This document shows positions 35,772-44,958 of a DNA stretch of 64,000 nt, in pieces. Below the pieces are notes generated by a model that was not told the DNA's origin, made no database searches, and worked only from the letters and a program-made list of their open reading frames with translations. Source of the stretch: Rhizobium sp. ICMP 5592 (GTDB taxonomy: Bacteria > Pseudomonadota > Alphaproteobacteria > Rhizobiales > Rhizobiaceae); the NCBI RefSeq assembly GCF_009498525.1, contig NZ_QSNT01000010.1, positions 62,001 to 126,000 on the forward strand, written 5' to 3'. Positions within the stretch are counted from its first letter, which is position 1; each line of letters starts with the position of its first letter. The position numbers and the translations under genes are program-made.

Positions 35772-35888
35772 TATTTCCTCCATCTATGTGCAATGACACG
35801 GGTGCACATGTCCCGAACTTGGGCTGAGAGGACGATGCCTCCGGCCGCATCTTCAAAGCTGAGTAGAAATTGTTGTCTCGCGCGGCGG

Positions 35889-36851
35889 CTATCGCGCTCG
35901 AGCCCGAACAGTGTCGAGGAAGACGGCGAAGACTATGACTGCGCCCTTGATGATCTGCTTGTTGCCAGAGTCCACGGAAAGCAAGTCAAGGCCGTTGTTT
36001 ATGACGCCAATCAAGAGTGCGCCGAGGATCGTGCCGACGACGCCACCCCGCCCGCCTGCAAGACTCGTTCCACCGATGACTACTGCGGCAATGGCATCGA
36101 GTTCATATCCCAGGCCAGCCTGTAGGGAGGCGGAGGTCGCGCGGGATGTGAAGATGACGCCGGACAGGGCCGCACACACGCCGCTGATCAAGTAAACTGA
36201 GAACTTGACAAATCCAATATTGACACCTGCAGTTCGCGCTCCCCGCTCGTTGCCACCTACAGCGTACACGTAGCGCCCAAACCGGGTGTATTTCAGAACC
36301 AGAAATGATAGCGCGGAGACAAGCGCGAAAATGTAAACTGAGATTTGGATACCCCAGAGCTGGCCGTTTCCGATGATCATGAAGTCATCAGTAAGGTCGG
36401 ATATCTGTGAGCCGTGATTGTATATCTGGGTCAGTCCGCGGGCGGCACTGAGCATGCCCAGCGTTACGATAAACGGAGGGATACTTCTCGACGCTGCGAT
36501 TATCGCCCCATTCGCTGCGCCCGTGGCAGCCCCGACCGCGATGCCGATCAACACCGCGGCCGTCACTCCGAGATTGAGCCCCGAAGCTGTCACAACGCTT
36601 GCAGAAACAATGCCTGCCAACGCCAAAACCGATCCAACGGAAAGATCGATACCTGCTGCCAGAATTACAAAAGTCAGACCGACTGCCATTATGCCGTTGA
36701 TGGACACCTGCGCGAGGATGTTTCCAATGTTATCCCAACTTGCGAAATACGGGCTGGCGAAAGACAAAAATATGCAGAGCGCGATAAAGCCGGCTGCGAT
36801 TCCAAATCGGGAAGCCAGGTCGATAAAGTGCGCGTGGTTGATCTTGGACAT
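35889..36851 (-). CDS. Ribose-type ABC sugar permease
   Basis: 320 aa, polytopic BPD_transp_2/RbsC family, with motifs VGLTFVILAAGIDLSVGSVL, VTLGMLSAARGLTQIY and AVGGNERGARTAGVN. It is close to the permease at 46513. It lies 12 nt after the ATPase gene. Confidence 0.92.
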   Translation of the reverse strand: MSKINHAHFIDLASRFGIAAGFIALCIFLSFASPYFASWDNIGNILAQVSINGIMAVGLTFVILAAGIDLSVGSVLALAGIVSASVVTASGLNLGVTAAVLIGIAVGAATGAANGAIIAASRSIPPFIVTLGMLSAARGLTQIYNHGSQISDLTDDFMIIGNGQLWGIQISVYIFALVSALSFLVLKYTRFGRYVYAVGGNERGARTAGVNIGFVKFSVYLISGVCAALSGVIFTSRATSASLQAGLGYELDAIAAVVIGGTSLAGGRGGVVGTILGALLIGVINNGLDLLSVDSGNKQIIKGAVIVFAVFLDTVRARAR

Positions 36852-36863
36852 GATTATCGTCCC

Positions 36864-38384
36864 TCAGGATGCAAGGTGGAGAAGTTGTTCGTGAGTGGCT
36901 TCAGAGGCTGAGACTTCGCCAACAATCTTGCCGCGACGAAAAACGAGGATGCGGTCAGCAACTTGGAGGATTTCGTCTAACTCTGACGAAACGACTAAAG
37001 CGGTTTTGCCCTGAGCAACGAAGTTTCTCAAAAAGGCATAAATCGCCTGCTTGGCCCCTTCATCGATCCCTCGCGTCGGTTCATCGCAAAGCAAGATGCG
37101 CGGGTCGGTTACAAGGCACCGGGAGAGTACGACTTTTTGCTGATTGCCACCGGAGAGGTTTTGGACGTCGTCTTCCGCCGATCCCATACGAAGGGAAAAG
37201 GCTTGGGCCATCTCGGCCACGACTTTCTTTTCCCGGCGACGTTTTACGAAGCCGAATATCGAATAATCGGGTAACGCGGAAAGAGATATGTTCTCCCTGA
37301 TGGGCCTGCAGAGGATTAGACCGGTTTCTTTCCGATCCTCTGTCGCCAACGCCATCCGTTTGGTAATCGCGTCGCGCGGGGAGGTAACCGCCACCCGCTT
37401 TCCATCGATCTGAAGCTCGCCATCATCATGCTTCGTAATGCCGAATAAGGAGTCCAGAAACTCGCTACGACCCGCTCCCATGAGACCAAAGATACCGAGA
37501 ATCTCTCGCTCCTTGAGCTGGAAGCTGATGTTCTGGAACTGGTCCCCCCTGGTGTAGTCCTTTACCTCGAGGATGGTCGAGCCCGGCTCCCGATGATCGG
37601 CAGAGAGCGGTTTCACGACGCGCCCTACTATGAGGCGCACCAGCTCCTCCCGGTCTATGTCGGCCAGCTTTCCTGTTTGAACGAACGCGCCATCCCGAAA
37701 AACGGTGTAGTCCTCAGCAATTCGGAACAGCTCGCTCAACCTATGTGAGACATAGATGATACCCACACCTTGCTGCGTCAGCGACCGAATTGCCTCAAAA
37801 AGGATGTCTGTCTCGCCTTCTCCAATTGCGGAGGTCGGCTCGTCCATGATGAGGACTTTGCTGTTTTGGCTAATTGCCTTGGCAATCTCAACCAGCTGAA
37901 TTTTTGCGATCGATAGGTCGCCTACGCGAGTCTTGGCGTTGATCGGGAACTTCAGGCGATCTAGGAGATCCTGCGCGGTTTTGAAGAGAGCGGGATAGTC
38001 AACGATGCCGAACCTGGTCGGCTCGCGACCAAGATAAATGTTCTCAGCAACAGTTGCTTCGACAACCGGGCTTAATTCCTGCGTAATGATTGCTATTCCG
38101 GCGCCCAGCGCGTCGCGCGGAGACGTGAAGTGAACGGGAATGCCGTTAAATTCTACCTCACCTTCGTCGGGTCTTGTCAGGCCCATGAGGATACTCAAAA
38201 AGGTCGACTTCCCAGCACCGTTTCCTCCGCACAGGGCGTGTACCGACCCTGGACGAAGGTCAAGCCGGCCATCGGTAAGGGCAGCAATAAGACCGTAGGT
38301 TTTCTTAACCCTTCTCGCGGACAGCAAGTTCTGGGTCTCGCCTCGTTCACCGAGATACGAATTGGCATCGATAAAGGTCGACAA
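36864..38384 (-). CDS. Ribose-type ABC importer ATPase (double NBD)
   Basis: 506 aa, two fused nucleotide-binding domains. TTG start at 38384, supported by GGAGGAGGAAG upstream. NBD1 Walker A reads CGGNGAGKST where the family has GENGAGKST; Walker B is VLIMDEPTSAIGE. NBD2 has the degenerate Walker A GLMGAGRSE usual for RbsA/MglA, and signature LSGGNQQKVV. It shares the Gly substitution with its paralog at 44959. First gene of its operon, divergent from the epimerase. Confidence 0.92.
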   Translation of the reverse strand: MSTFIDANSYLGERGETQNLLSARRVKKTYGLIAALTDGRLDLRPGSVHALCGGNGAGKSTFLSILMGLTRPDEGEVEFNGIPVHFTSPRDALGAGIAIITQELSPVVEATVAENIYLGREPTRFGIVDYPALFKTAQDLLDRLKFPINAKTRVGDLSIAKIQLVEIAKAISQNSKVLIMDEPTSAIGEGETDILFEAIRSLTQQGVGIIYVSHRLSELFRIAEDYTVFRDGAFVQTGKLADIDREELVRLIVGRVVKPLSADHREPGSTILEVKDYTRGDQFQNISFQLKEREILGIFGLMGAGRSEFLDSLFGITKHDDGELQIDGKRVAVTSPRDAITKRMALATEDRKETGLILCRPIRENISLSALPDYSIFGFVKRRREKKVVAEMAQAFSLRMGSAEDDVQNLSGGNQQKVVLSRCLVTDPRILLCDEPTRGIDEGAKQAIYAFLRNFVAQGKTALVVSSELDEILQVADRILVFRRGKIVGEVSASEATHEQLLHLAS

Positions 38385-38473
38385 ATGACTTCCTCCTCCG
38401 AAATCTCAGTCCTCGCTTTGGCGACTTAATAGCTCACAAAGCGCCACAACGCAATAATTTGTTGGGTAAATGT

Positions 38474-38489
38474 GCAAATATAGATTTGC
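38474..38489. promoter_or_regulatory. Palindrome GCAAAT-N4-ATTTGC, candidate operator
   Basis: Perfect 6-bp arms (38474-38479 and 38484-38489) lie 90 bases upstream of the minus-strand ATPase start. The sequence resembles the related site at 38622 in carrying TTGC/GCAA half-sites. Binding by the ROK regulator at 39640 is inferred. Confidence 0.5.
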
Positions 38490-38621
38490 GACGCACAGGG
38501 CGTGGACGCTTAATCGGCCGCTGGTTCGAATTTTCAAGTGAGATCTATCTCTTAGGCTGTTCACATGCAACAATCGCGAACATAACGACGGAAAACAAGG
38601 CATTTGCATAAAAATATTTAG

Positions 38622-38637
38622 TTGCATTACCATGCAA
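38622..38637. promoter_or_regulatory. Palindrome TTGCAT-N4-ATGCAA, candidate operator
   Basis: Perfect 6-bp arms (38622-38627, 38632-38637), 49 bases before the epimerase ATG, with a further TTTGCAT half-site at 38603-38609. With the palindrome at 38474 it gives each divergent operon its own symmetric site in a 302-bp region. Confidence 0.5.
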
Positions 38638-38686
38638 ATATACCTTATGAGTGGCCACAATGATTGGCAAAACGGAGGTAAAAACC

Positions 38687-39574
38687 ATGAGACGCTTAGG
38701 CATCCACTCATTTGTATGGACAGGCGGCGAAACTCAAGAAGGTCTTGAGATGGCACTTAGGAAGACGGCCGAACATGGGTATCGGACCATCGAGTTCGCT
38801 TATCTGCGACCCGAGAAGTTCAATCTCGATCAGCTCGCCAAATTGGCGCAGTCTCTGGATGTTGAAATCGGCGTCACGATGGGCCTGAACTTCAGCACAG
38901 ACGTTTCGAGCGAGAACGCGGAAGAGGTTTCTGCCGGCAAGGCCGTATTGGCGGACGCGGTGAGGGCAGTGCGTGATATCGGCGGAAATAAGCTGGGCGG
39001 AATCCTTTACTCCGCGCATACCAAATACAATCGCCAGCCAACAAAGCGTGGTTGGGACAACAGTGTCGCAGCAATCGCTGCAACTGCGGACGTCGCTAAA
39101 GATTCCGGCGTTGATCTCGTGTTGGAACTTGTAAACCGCTTCGAGACCAATCTGCTGAACACTACCGCCCAGGGACTTCGGTTCATCGAAGAAACCGGCT
39201 CTGATCACGTACGCCTGCACTTGGATACCTTTCACATGAATATGGAAGAGGCCAATCCGGCTGCAGCGATCCGTCTTGCGGGCGATAAGATCGGCTATTT
39301 CCACATCGGGGAAAGCAATCGCGGTTATCTCGGCGACGGCACGATAAACTTTGATTTGATTTTCGATGCTTTGCTCGACGTCGATTACCAGCGCGACATC
39401 GTATTCGAAAGTTTCTCGACAGCGGTGGTCGATGAAGGGTTGTCGCTTGCCTGCGCGATTTGGCGGGACACTTGGACGGATAACGATCCGTTGGCAGCGC
39501 ACGCAAAACGTTTCATCGAGCTGAAAATGGATGAAGCGAATCGCCGCCGCGCCACGAACACCCGGTCCTCATAA
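38687..39574 (+). CDS. D-tagatose 3-epimerase-like sugar isomerase
   Basis: 295 aa from ATG 38687 with CGGAGG upstream. TIM-barrel AP-endonuclease-2 fold. Metal ligands E147, D180, H206 and E241 have the same spacing (33, 26, 35) as those of Pseudomonas cichorii D-tagatose 3-epimerase. E153 and R212 match its other catalytic-site residues (ELVNRFE, HLDTFHMNMEE, FHIGESNRGYLGDG, VFESF). The family interconverts ketohexoses at C3 (D-tagatose/D-sorbose, D-fructose/D-psicose). It opens a plus-strand run of sugar genes and is divergent from a sugar importer. Exact substrate not determined. Confidence 0.88.
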   Translation: MRRLGIHSFVWTGGETQEGLEMALRKTAEHGYRTIEFAYLRPEKFNLDQLAKLAQSLDVEIGVTMGLNFSTDVSSENAEEVSAGKAVLADAVRAVRDIGGNKLGGILYSAHTKYNRQPTKRGWDNSVAAIAATADVAKDSGVDLVLELVNRFETNLLNTTAQGLRFIEETGSDHVRLHLDTFHMNMEEANPAAAIRLAGDKIGYFHIGESNRGYLGDGTINFDLIFDALLDVDYQRDIVFESFSTAVVDEGLSLACAIWRDTWTDNDPLAAHAKRFIELKMDEANRRRATNTRSS

Positions 39575-39639
39575 TCCTTTAGACGATCTGTCCTGAGAGT
39601 GTAAAATCGGGACAGATCAACATCTTATGGACCGAAAAA

Positions 39640-40872
39640 GTGAACGATATCATCTCACCAGGAAGCTCGCCTCGCCGTATCAGGCAAAACAACGTCGCCG
39701 CGGCGCTTCGAAGCCTATACACGTTCGGAAAGATGAGCAGGGCTGATCTTGCCAGAAGCCTTGGATTGAATCGGTCTTCTTCTGGACAGATCGTCGGTGA
39801 ATTGACCGAAAGCGGTTTCGTTCATGAGGTAGAGGAATCAACTGAACGGCGTGGCGAACAATCGAGGGCGGGACGTCCCGGAATCCTCCTCGAACTGGTT
39901 CCTGATGCGGCATTTTTCATCGGGATCGAGATAGGCGTCGAACACATCACCACTGTTATGATCAACCTATCTGGAAAAGTTCAATCTTTCCGGACTCAGG
40001 CCTTTGATGCTCAGGTCAAAAGCGTTGAGGAAGCCGTAAGTCACGCCGTTGGCCTCAGTCTGGAAGGTATGGACGACTCCGTGCTGAAGCGTTGTCGCGG
40101 AGTCGGCCTCTCTGCGCCCGCCCACGTTGACGCACATGGTTTCGTTAGCCTGGCCCCGATTATCGGATGGCGTAACGTGCCGTTGGCGCAAATTGCCAAA
40201 GCGGCGCTTCCATTCGACGCGCCGATCATCATTGAGAACGACGCGAACGCTTTCGCAATTGGTGACAGCTACAAACATGGCTCGTCCGGAGTTACCTTGT
40301 TTCTGCTGATAGAGACCGGCGTTGGCGGTGGAGTTTTGATCGATGGGAAGCTGTTTCGCGGGAGCCACGGACTGGCAGGCGAGATCGGTCATACCTTGGT
40401 TCCCGGCAGCGGCGGACAAAAATTCGAACAGTTGATAGGACGAGAAGCACTTGTGTCGCTTTACCGAGCGGCGACGGAGCGTAAAGACGCCGATCTCGAA
40501 GATTTCCTGAGCGACGTAAGAGATCGAGTGCCTTCCGCTGTCACGATCGCAGAAGACTGGTCGCGCCATCTAGCCTACGCGCTCGTGCAGGCGTGCCGCT
40601 TGCTCGACCCCGAGAGGATTGTCCTGGGGGGGGCTGTCGCATCACTCTATCCGATGGTCTCCGCGCGGGTCGCGGTTTATATGGCCGAAGGGCAAGAGAT
40701 TGCGTTCCCAGCTCCGAAGATTGTGGTCGATGAAGAAGCTGAGTTTGGCTCCGCATTCGGCGCGGCCTGCCTCCTTCATCAAAAGTTTATGTCGCCTGGA
40801 AGCGAGGCTTTCAGCAGTGAAGATTTAACCCAGATAGGAACAGCCGACGGCGAACACCCTCCCTCGGCATGA
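39640..40872 (+). CDS. ROK-family transcriptional regulator
   Basis: 410 aa from GTG 39640. An N-terminal winged HTH (~residues 10-70: RQNNVAAALRSLYTFGKMSR, then ADLARSLGLNRSSSGQIVGE) is joined to a ROK sugar-kinase-like domain (ENDANAFAIGD, then GVGGGVLIDGKLFRG). The zinc-type Cys cluster of NagC/Mlc is not apparent; the corresponding segment reads GEIGHTLVPGSGG. Such proteins are mostly repressors released by a sugar. It lies inside the catabolic run and probably controls both divergent operons. Confidence 0.9.
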   Translation: MNDIISPGSSPRRIRQNNVAAALRSLYTFGKMSRADLARSLGLNRSSSGQIVGELTESGFVHEVEESTERRGEQSRAGRPGILLELVPDAAFFIGIEIGVEHITTVMINLSGKVQSFRTQAFDAQVKSVEEAVSHAVGLSLEGMDDSVLKRCRGVGLSAPAHVDAHGFVSLAPIIGWRNVPLAQIAKAALPFDAPIIIENDANAFAIGDSYKHGSSGVTLFLLIETGVGGGVLIDGKLFRGSHGLAGEIGHTLVPGSGGQKFEQLIGREALVSLYRAATERKDADLEDFLSDVRDRVPSAVTIAEDWSRHLAYALVQACRLLDPERIVLGGAVASLYPMVSARVAVYMAEGQEIAFPAPKIVVDEEAEFGSAFGAACLLHQKFMSPGSEAFSSEDLTQIGTADGEHPPSA

Positions 40873-40887
40873 CGGAAGTTGAACGGA

Positions 40888-41868
40888 ATGGAAACCAATC
40901 CCCTCGCACCCGATAACCATGGGCCGACCGTCTGCATCGGTGAAATTTTGGTCGAGATAGTCGCAACAGATGTTGGAACCGGATTTTTGGACGCCCAGCC
41001 TCTAGTTGGTCCCTATCCCAGCGGAGCACCGGCAATCTTCATCGCCCAGTGTGGGCGAATTGGTGGCAGCGCGGCGATGATCGGCGCGGTAGGAAACGAC
41101 GATTTTGGCCGTGTAAATCTTGACCGCCTTCTAAGGGATGACGTTGATATATCGGCGATATCCATAGATCCCGAATACCCAACCGGCAGTGCCTTTGTGC
41201 GCTATCGCCCAGATGGCTCACGAGACTTCGTTTTCAACATCGCAAAGTCAGCGGCAGCCCGGTTCAGTTGGACTGATGCAGTCGAAAAATTGATAGAGCG
41301 CAGCGGCCACTTGCACATCATGGGTTCAGCACTCTCAATGCCAAGTGCTGTTGAAGTTATTGATCGGGCAGTTGCCATCATCAAATTGCGCGGTGGTACC
41401 ATCTCGGTCGATCCAAATATCCGGAAAGAATTGAAGCTCGACGGGGCGACCGAACGTCGGTTCGCGAACCTCATTTCGATGGCAGACTTACTCCTGCCTT
41501 CCGGCGAAGAGTTGGAACGTGCAGCTGGCGTGGAGGGCGAAGAGGCCGCAATTCGGCGACTTTTTGAACTTGGCGTGAAGGAGATCGTCCTAAAACGTGG
41601 TGCTGACGGAGCATCCTACTTCAGCCATGAGCGTGAACGGATCGATGTCCCAGCGTTCGACGTCCGAGAAGTTGATCCGACTGGAGCTGGTGACTGCTTC
41701 GGCGGGGCCTACCTAGCGTGCCGCCGCCTTGGAATGCCTCCAGAGCAAGCTTTGACATATGGCGCGGCGGCAGGCGCACGAAATGTGACTATGCGCGGTC
41801 CGATGGAAGGTGCCGGTTCGCGCGAGGAACTCGAGTTATTCATCTCTTCGATCGGGAGGCGTGGCTGA
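40888..41868 (+). CDS. PfkB-family sugar kinase, probably D-tagatose 6-kinase
   Basis: 326 aa from ATG 40888. PfkB signatures: PSGAPAIFIAQCGRIGGSAA near residue 45 and the C-terminal DPTGAGDCFGGAY, whose GAGD Asp (~266) is the catalytic base. The next gene overlaps its stop (TGATG). In Agrobacterium a PF00294 kinase adjacent to a PF08013 protein phosphorylates D-tagatose to D-tagatose 6-phosphate; the same pair is present here, so that function is the best inference. Fructokinase or another ketose kinase activity is possible. Confidence 0.85.
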   Translation: METNPLAPDNHGPTVCIGEILVEIVATDVGTGFLDAQPLVGPYPSGAPAIFIAQCGRIGGSAAMIGAVGNDDFGRVNLDRLLRDDVDISAISIDPEYPTGSAFVRYRPDGSRDFVFNIAKSAAARFSWTDAVEKLIERSGHLHIMGSALSMPSAVEVIDRAVAIIKLRGGTISVDPNIRKELKLDGATERRFANLISMADLLLPSGEELERAAGVEGEEAAIRRLFELGVKEIVLKRGADGASYFSHERERIDVPAFDVREVDPTGAGDCFGGAYLACRRLGMPPEQALTYGAAAGARNVTMRGPMEGAGSREELELFISSIGRRG

Positions 41869-43157
41869 TGCAGATCAATTTGCGCGAGTTGGGCTCGCTG
41901 AGGCGCAATGGAACGCCGATGGGTATTACATCCGTGTGTTCTGCGCACCCGGTGGTCCTCCGAGCGGCACTTAGATACGGAAAGGCGACGTCAACCACAG
42001 TTCTCATCGAAGCCACTTGCAATCAGGTCAATCACCAAGGTGGCTATACCGGGATGAAGCCCGCGGACTTCGCCGCAATGGTTTACCGATTGGCAGACGA
42101 AGAGAATTGTCCTCATGAGCAAGTCGCTTTGGGCGGAGATCATCTCGGCCCTAATCCTTGGCGTCATATGTCGCCGGAAGCAGCGATGGCGGAAGCCGAG
42201 ACCATGGTCGCGGCCTACGTTGAAGCGGGGTTCCGAAAAATACATCTTGATGCATCGATGGGCTGCTTGAATGAGCCAGCCGCGCTCGATGACACCACAA
42301 CGGCTCACCGTGCCGCACGTCTCGCGGCTGCTGCCGAAGCGGCCGTGCGAAAGGTGGGTGGACAACTGCCGGTATATGTCATCGGTACAGAAGTTCCGCC
42401 TCCTGGGGGAGCGGACCATGTCTTGACGACTATAGAGCCTACCGGTGCTGATGCAGCCCGACAAACCATCGATATTCACCGCAAGGTCTTTGCAGAAGCT
42501 GGACTGTCCGATGCTTTTTCGCGGGCAATCGGCTTAGTGGTTCAACCCGGCGTGGAGTTTGGCAACAGCAACATAATATTCTACGACTCGAGCAAAGCCG
42601 GATTACTTTCTCAGATTTTGATCAGTGAACCGCAGTTTGTATTCGAGGCTCATTCCACCGATTATCAGGGCACTGCGGTACTCAACCAATTGGTCAATGA
42701 CGGCTTCCCAATTCTCAAGGTCGGACCGGAGCTAACGTTTGTACTTCGCGAAGCGCTTTACGCTCTAGACGCGATCGCGTCAGATTTCTCGGTGGCCTAC
42801 GGCGACAGACCCCTGTTTGCCGCCATGGAAGCTCTTATGTCGGATCAACCGGCGAATTGGAACCGGCACTATCACGGCAATAATGACGAACTACGTGTGC
42901 TTCGGCATTATTCCCTGTCCGATCGCATCCGGTATTACTGGTCCACGCCCGAGGCACAGACTGCGGTGGAGCGGCTTTTTGCCGTGCTCAGAGGACAGCG
43001 TCTGCCGCTTCCCCTGTTTTGGCAGCATCTGCCTTCTGCAGGACAGTTCGCTGACATACCCCTCGACCCGGAAGCCGTTCTGATTTGGCGGGTCACCAAA
43101 ACCCTATCGGCCTACCAGAATGCCTGCGGATTGCAGCAATGGTCACCAACTGTTTAG
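41868..43157 (+). CDS. PF08013 protein (GatZ/KbaZ family), probable D-tagatose 6-phosphate 4-epimerase
   Basis: 429 aa. The family is recognised from GITSVCSAHPVVLRAAL, IEATCNQVNHQGGYTGM, ALGGDHLGPNPWR and KIHLDASMGC. These proteins were long annotated as the non-catalytic subunit of tagatose-bisphosphate aldolase. A member from Agrobacterium tumefaciens C58 was shown to epimerise D-tagatose 6-phosphate to D-fructose 6-phosphate. No GatY/KbaY class II aldolase is encoded nearby, which supports the epimerase reading here. Start overlaps the kinase stop by one base. Confidence 0.88.
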   Translation: MQINLRELGSLRRNGTPMGITSVCSAHPVVLRAALRYGKATSTTVLIEATCNQVNHQGGYTGMKPADFAAMVYRLADEENCPHEQVALGGDHLGPNPWRHMSPEAAMAEAETMVAAYVEAGFRKIHLDASMGCLNEPAALDDTTTAHRAARLAAAAEAAVRKVGGQLPVYVIGTEVPPPGGADHVLTTIEPTGADAARQTIDIHRKVFAEAGLSDAFSRAIGLVVQPGVEFGNSNIIFYDSSKAGLLSQILISEPQFVFEAHSTDYQGTAVLNQLVNDGFPILKVGPELTFVLREALYALDAIASDFSVAYGDRPLFAAMEALMSDQPANWNRHYHGNNDELRVLRHYSLSDRIRYYWSTPEAQTAVERLFAVLRGQRLPLPLFWQHLPSAGQFADIPLDPEAVLIWRVTKTLSAYQNACGLQQWSPTV

Positions 43158-43187
43158 CTTCAAACGAATACCCAAGAGGAGGAAGAC

Positions 43188-43913
43188 ATGAACGAACTTC
43201 AAGGTAAAGTAGCTGCTGTCACGGGCGCGGCATCGGGCATTGGTCTGGCTTCAGCGGAGGCTATGGTCGCTGCGGGTGCCACGGTAGTTTTCGTTGATCG
43301 CGATGTGAGCGCGTTGCAGGCGGTTTGTGAGCGTATCGGAGATCGTGCCCTTCCCTTGGTAATAGACCTTTTGAACCCGGAACAATGTGCGACCCTGTTG
43401 GACGGGGTGCTGACCAAAGCGGGCCAATTGGACATTCTCCACGCCAACGCAGGAACATACATCGGCGGCGATCTTGCGGAGGCAAACCTCGATGCGATTG
43501 ACCGGATGCTGAGCCTCAACGTCAACGTGGTGATGAAAAACGTCCGGTCCGTTATACCCCACATGATCGAACGCGGCGCCGGCGATATCATAATCACCAG
43601 TTCCGTTGCTGGCCACACTGCTGTGCCGTGGGAGCCCGTATACTCCGCGTCAAAGTGGGCGATGACCTCGTTCGTTCAAACGATGCGTCGCCAGTTGTTG
43701 AAGAATGGCATCCGGGTGGGCTCGGTATCCCCTGGACCAGTCATCAGTGCATTGCTCGCTGACTGGCCGGAAGAAAATCTACGCAAAGCGAAAGAGTCTG
43801 GCGGACTGATCGAACCTAAAGAGGTCGCAGAAGCGGTCATTTTCATGCTCACCCGCCCCCGCACAGTGACGATCCGGGACGTGGTTATTCTGCCCAGCGC
43901 ATTCGATATCTGA
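43188..43913 (+). CDS. Short-chain dehydrogenase, ribitol/polyol dehydrogenase-like
   Basis: 241 aa. NAD-binding TGAASGIG (12-19), D37 after beta-2 (NAD preference), catalytic S139, Y152 and K156 (YSASK). The C-terminus (VTIRDVVILPSAFDI) matches ribitol/sorbitol-type SDRs. It would oxidise a polyol to a ketose in the cytoplasm. It has a strong ribosome site (GAGGAGG) 30 nt after the PF08013 gene. Substrate uncertain. Confidence 0.87.
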   Translation: MNELQGKVAAVTGAASGIGLASAEAMVAAGATVVFVDRDVSALQAVCERIGDRALPLVIDLLNPEQCATLLDGVLTKAGQLDILHANAGTYIGGDLAEANLDAIDRMLSLNVNVVMKNVRSVIPHMIERGAGDIIITSSVAGHTAVPWEPVYSASKWAMTSFVQTMRRQLLKNGIRVGSVSPGPVISALLADWPEENLRKAKESGGLIEPKEVAEAVIFMLTRPRTVTIRDVVILPSAFDI

Positions 43914-43923
43914 GGATCGGTAG

Positions 43924-44697
43924 ATGACATATCAGGAGCGATTTCGTCTCGATGGCGAGCAGGCAGTGGTGACAGGCGGCGGTCGAGCAATCGGACTGTG
44001 TTGTGTAGAAGCATTGGCTGAGGCTGGTGCAAAGGTCGCGATAATCGAACGCAACGAAAGCGACGCTGCCGAAGCGCTCACGCTGCGCCAGAAAGGATAC
44101 GACATTGACCTTTTCATCGGAGATGTCGCGAACTCAAGCCGCATCGATGAGATTGCCAATCAACTGGCCGCGGAGGGGCGGTCAGCTACGATCCTCGTCA
44201 ACAACGCGGGAATCGGGCAAAGCGGAATACCTTCCGAACGTGTCACCGACGCAGACTGGTTGAGAATGATGGATGTCAACGTTAATGGCGTCTTTTGGTG
44301 CTCTCGTTCATTCGGTCGACACATGATAGAGATGGGTCGAGGCACTATTGTCAACCTGGGCTCAATGTCCGGAAATATCTGTAATCGACCTCAACCTCAA
44401 ACCCCGTACAATGTGTCCAAGGCAGCTGTCCATCATATGACCAGGTCGATGGCAGCGGAATGGGCATCTCACGGGATCAGGGTGAACTCCGTTGCTCCAA
44501 CTTACATAGAGACGCCGATGGTTGTTGCCGTGGAGGCAAACCGTGATCGTATTCCGGTTTGGCTCGCCGATACGCCAATGGGCCGAATGGGAACCCCGGA
44601 AGAGGTCGCGAACGTCGTGCTCTTTCTGGCTTCACGCGCATCAAGTCTTATGACGGGTGCGATAGTAAACGCGGATGGCGGCTTCACGTGCTGGTAA
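43924..44697 (+). CDS. Short-chain dehydrogenase, galactitol-dehydrogenase-like
   Basis: 257 aa. TGGGRAIG (17-24), E42 after beta-2, catalytic S147, Y162, K166. Blocks FRLDG at the N-terminus, NLGSMSGNICNRPQ and the C-terminal DGGFTCW closely resemble Rhodobacter galactitol dehydrogenase, which makes a ketohexose from galactitol and related polyols. This is the most specific clue to what the locus consumes. It follows the first SDR by 10 nt and ends the enzyme block. Confidence 0.88.
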   Translation: MTYQERFRLDGEQAVVTGGGRAIGLCCVEALAEAGAKVAIIERNESDAAEALTLRQKGYDIDLFIGDVANSSRIDEIANQLAAEGRSATILVNNAGIGQSGIPSERVTDADWLRMMDVNVNGVFWCSRSFGRHMIEMGRGTIVNLGSMSGNICNRPQPQTPYNVSKAAVHHMTRSMAAEWASHGIRVNSVAPTYIETPMVVAVEANRDRIPVWLADTPMGRMGTPEEVANVVLFLASRASSLMTGAIVNADGGFTCW

Positions 44698-44958
44698 GCC
44701 GCTAGCTTAAAAAGCGACACTGTCTGTTCGAAATCGATGCAACCGGTTGTTTGCAGGGCGCATTCGGCTGCGTCGCCGTATTGAATTAAGTATCTGTTTT
44801 TTAACAATATTTTTTCCAATATTCACGTTGCTCGCATTGCAATTATCAATTTGTTGTGACAGCATACGAATTATACAAGCGAGGCAGCATGCTGTGTTAC
44901 CGCTAAGACGCGATCAAGAGGGAGGGTCTCTTCGCTCTTAGGGAGATGGGGGAGGCAG

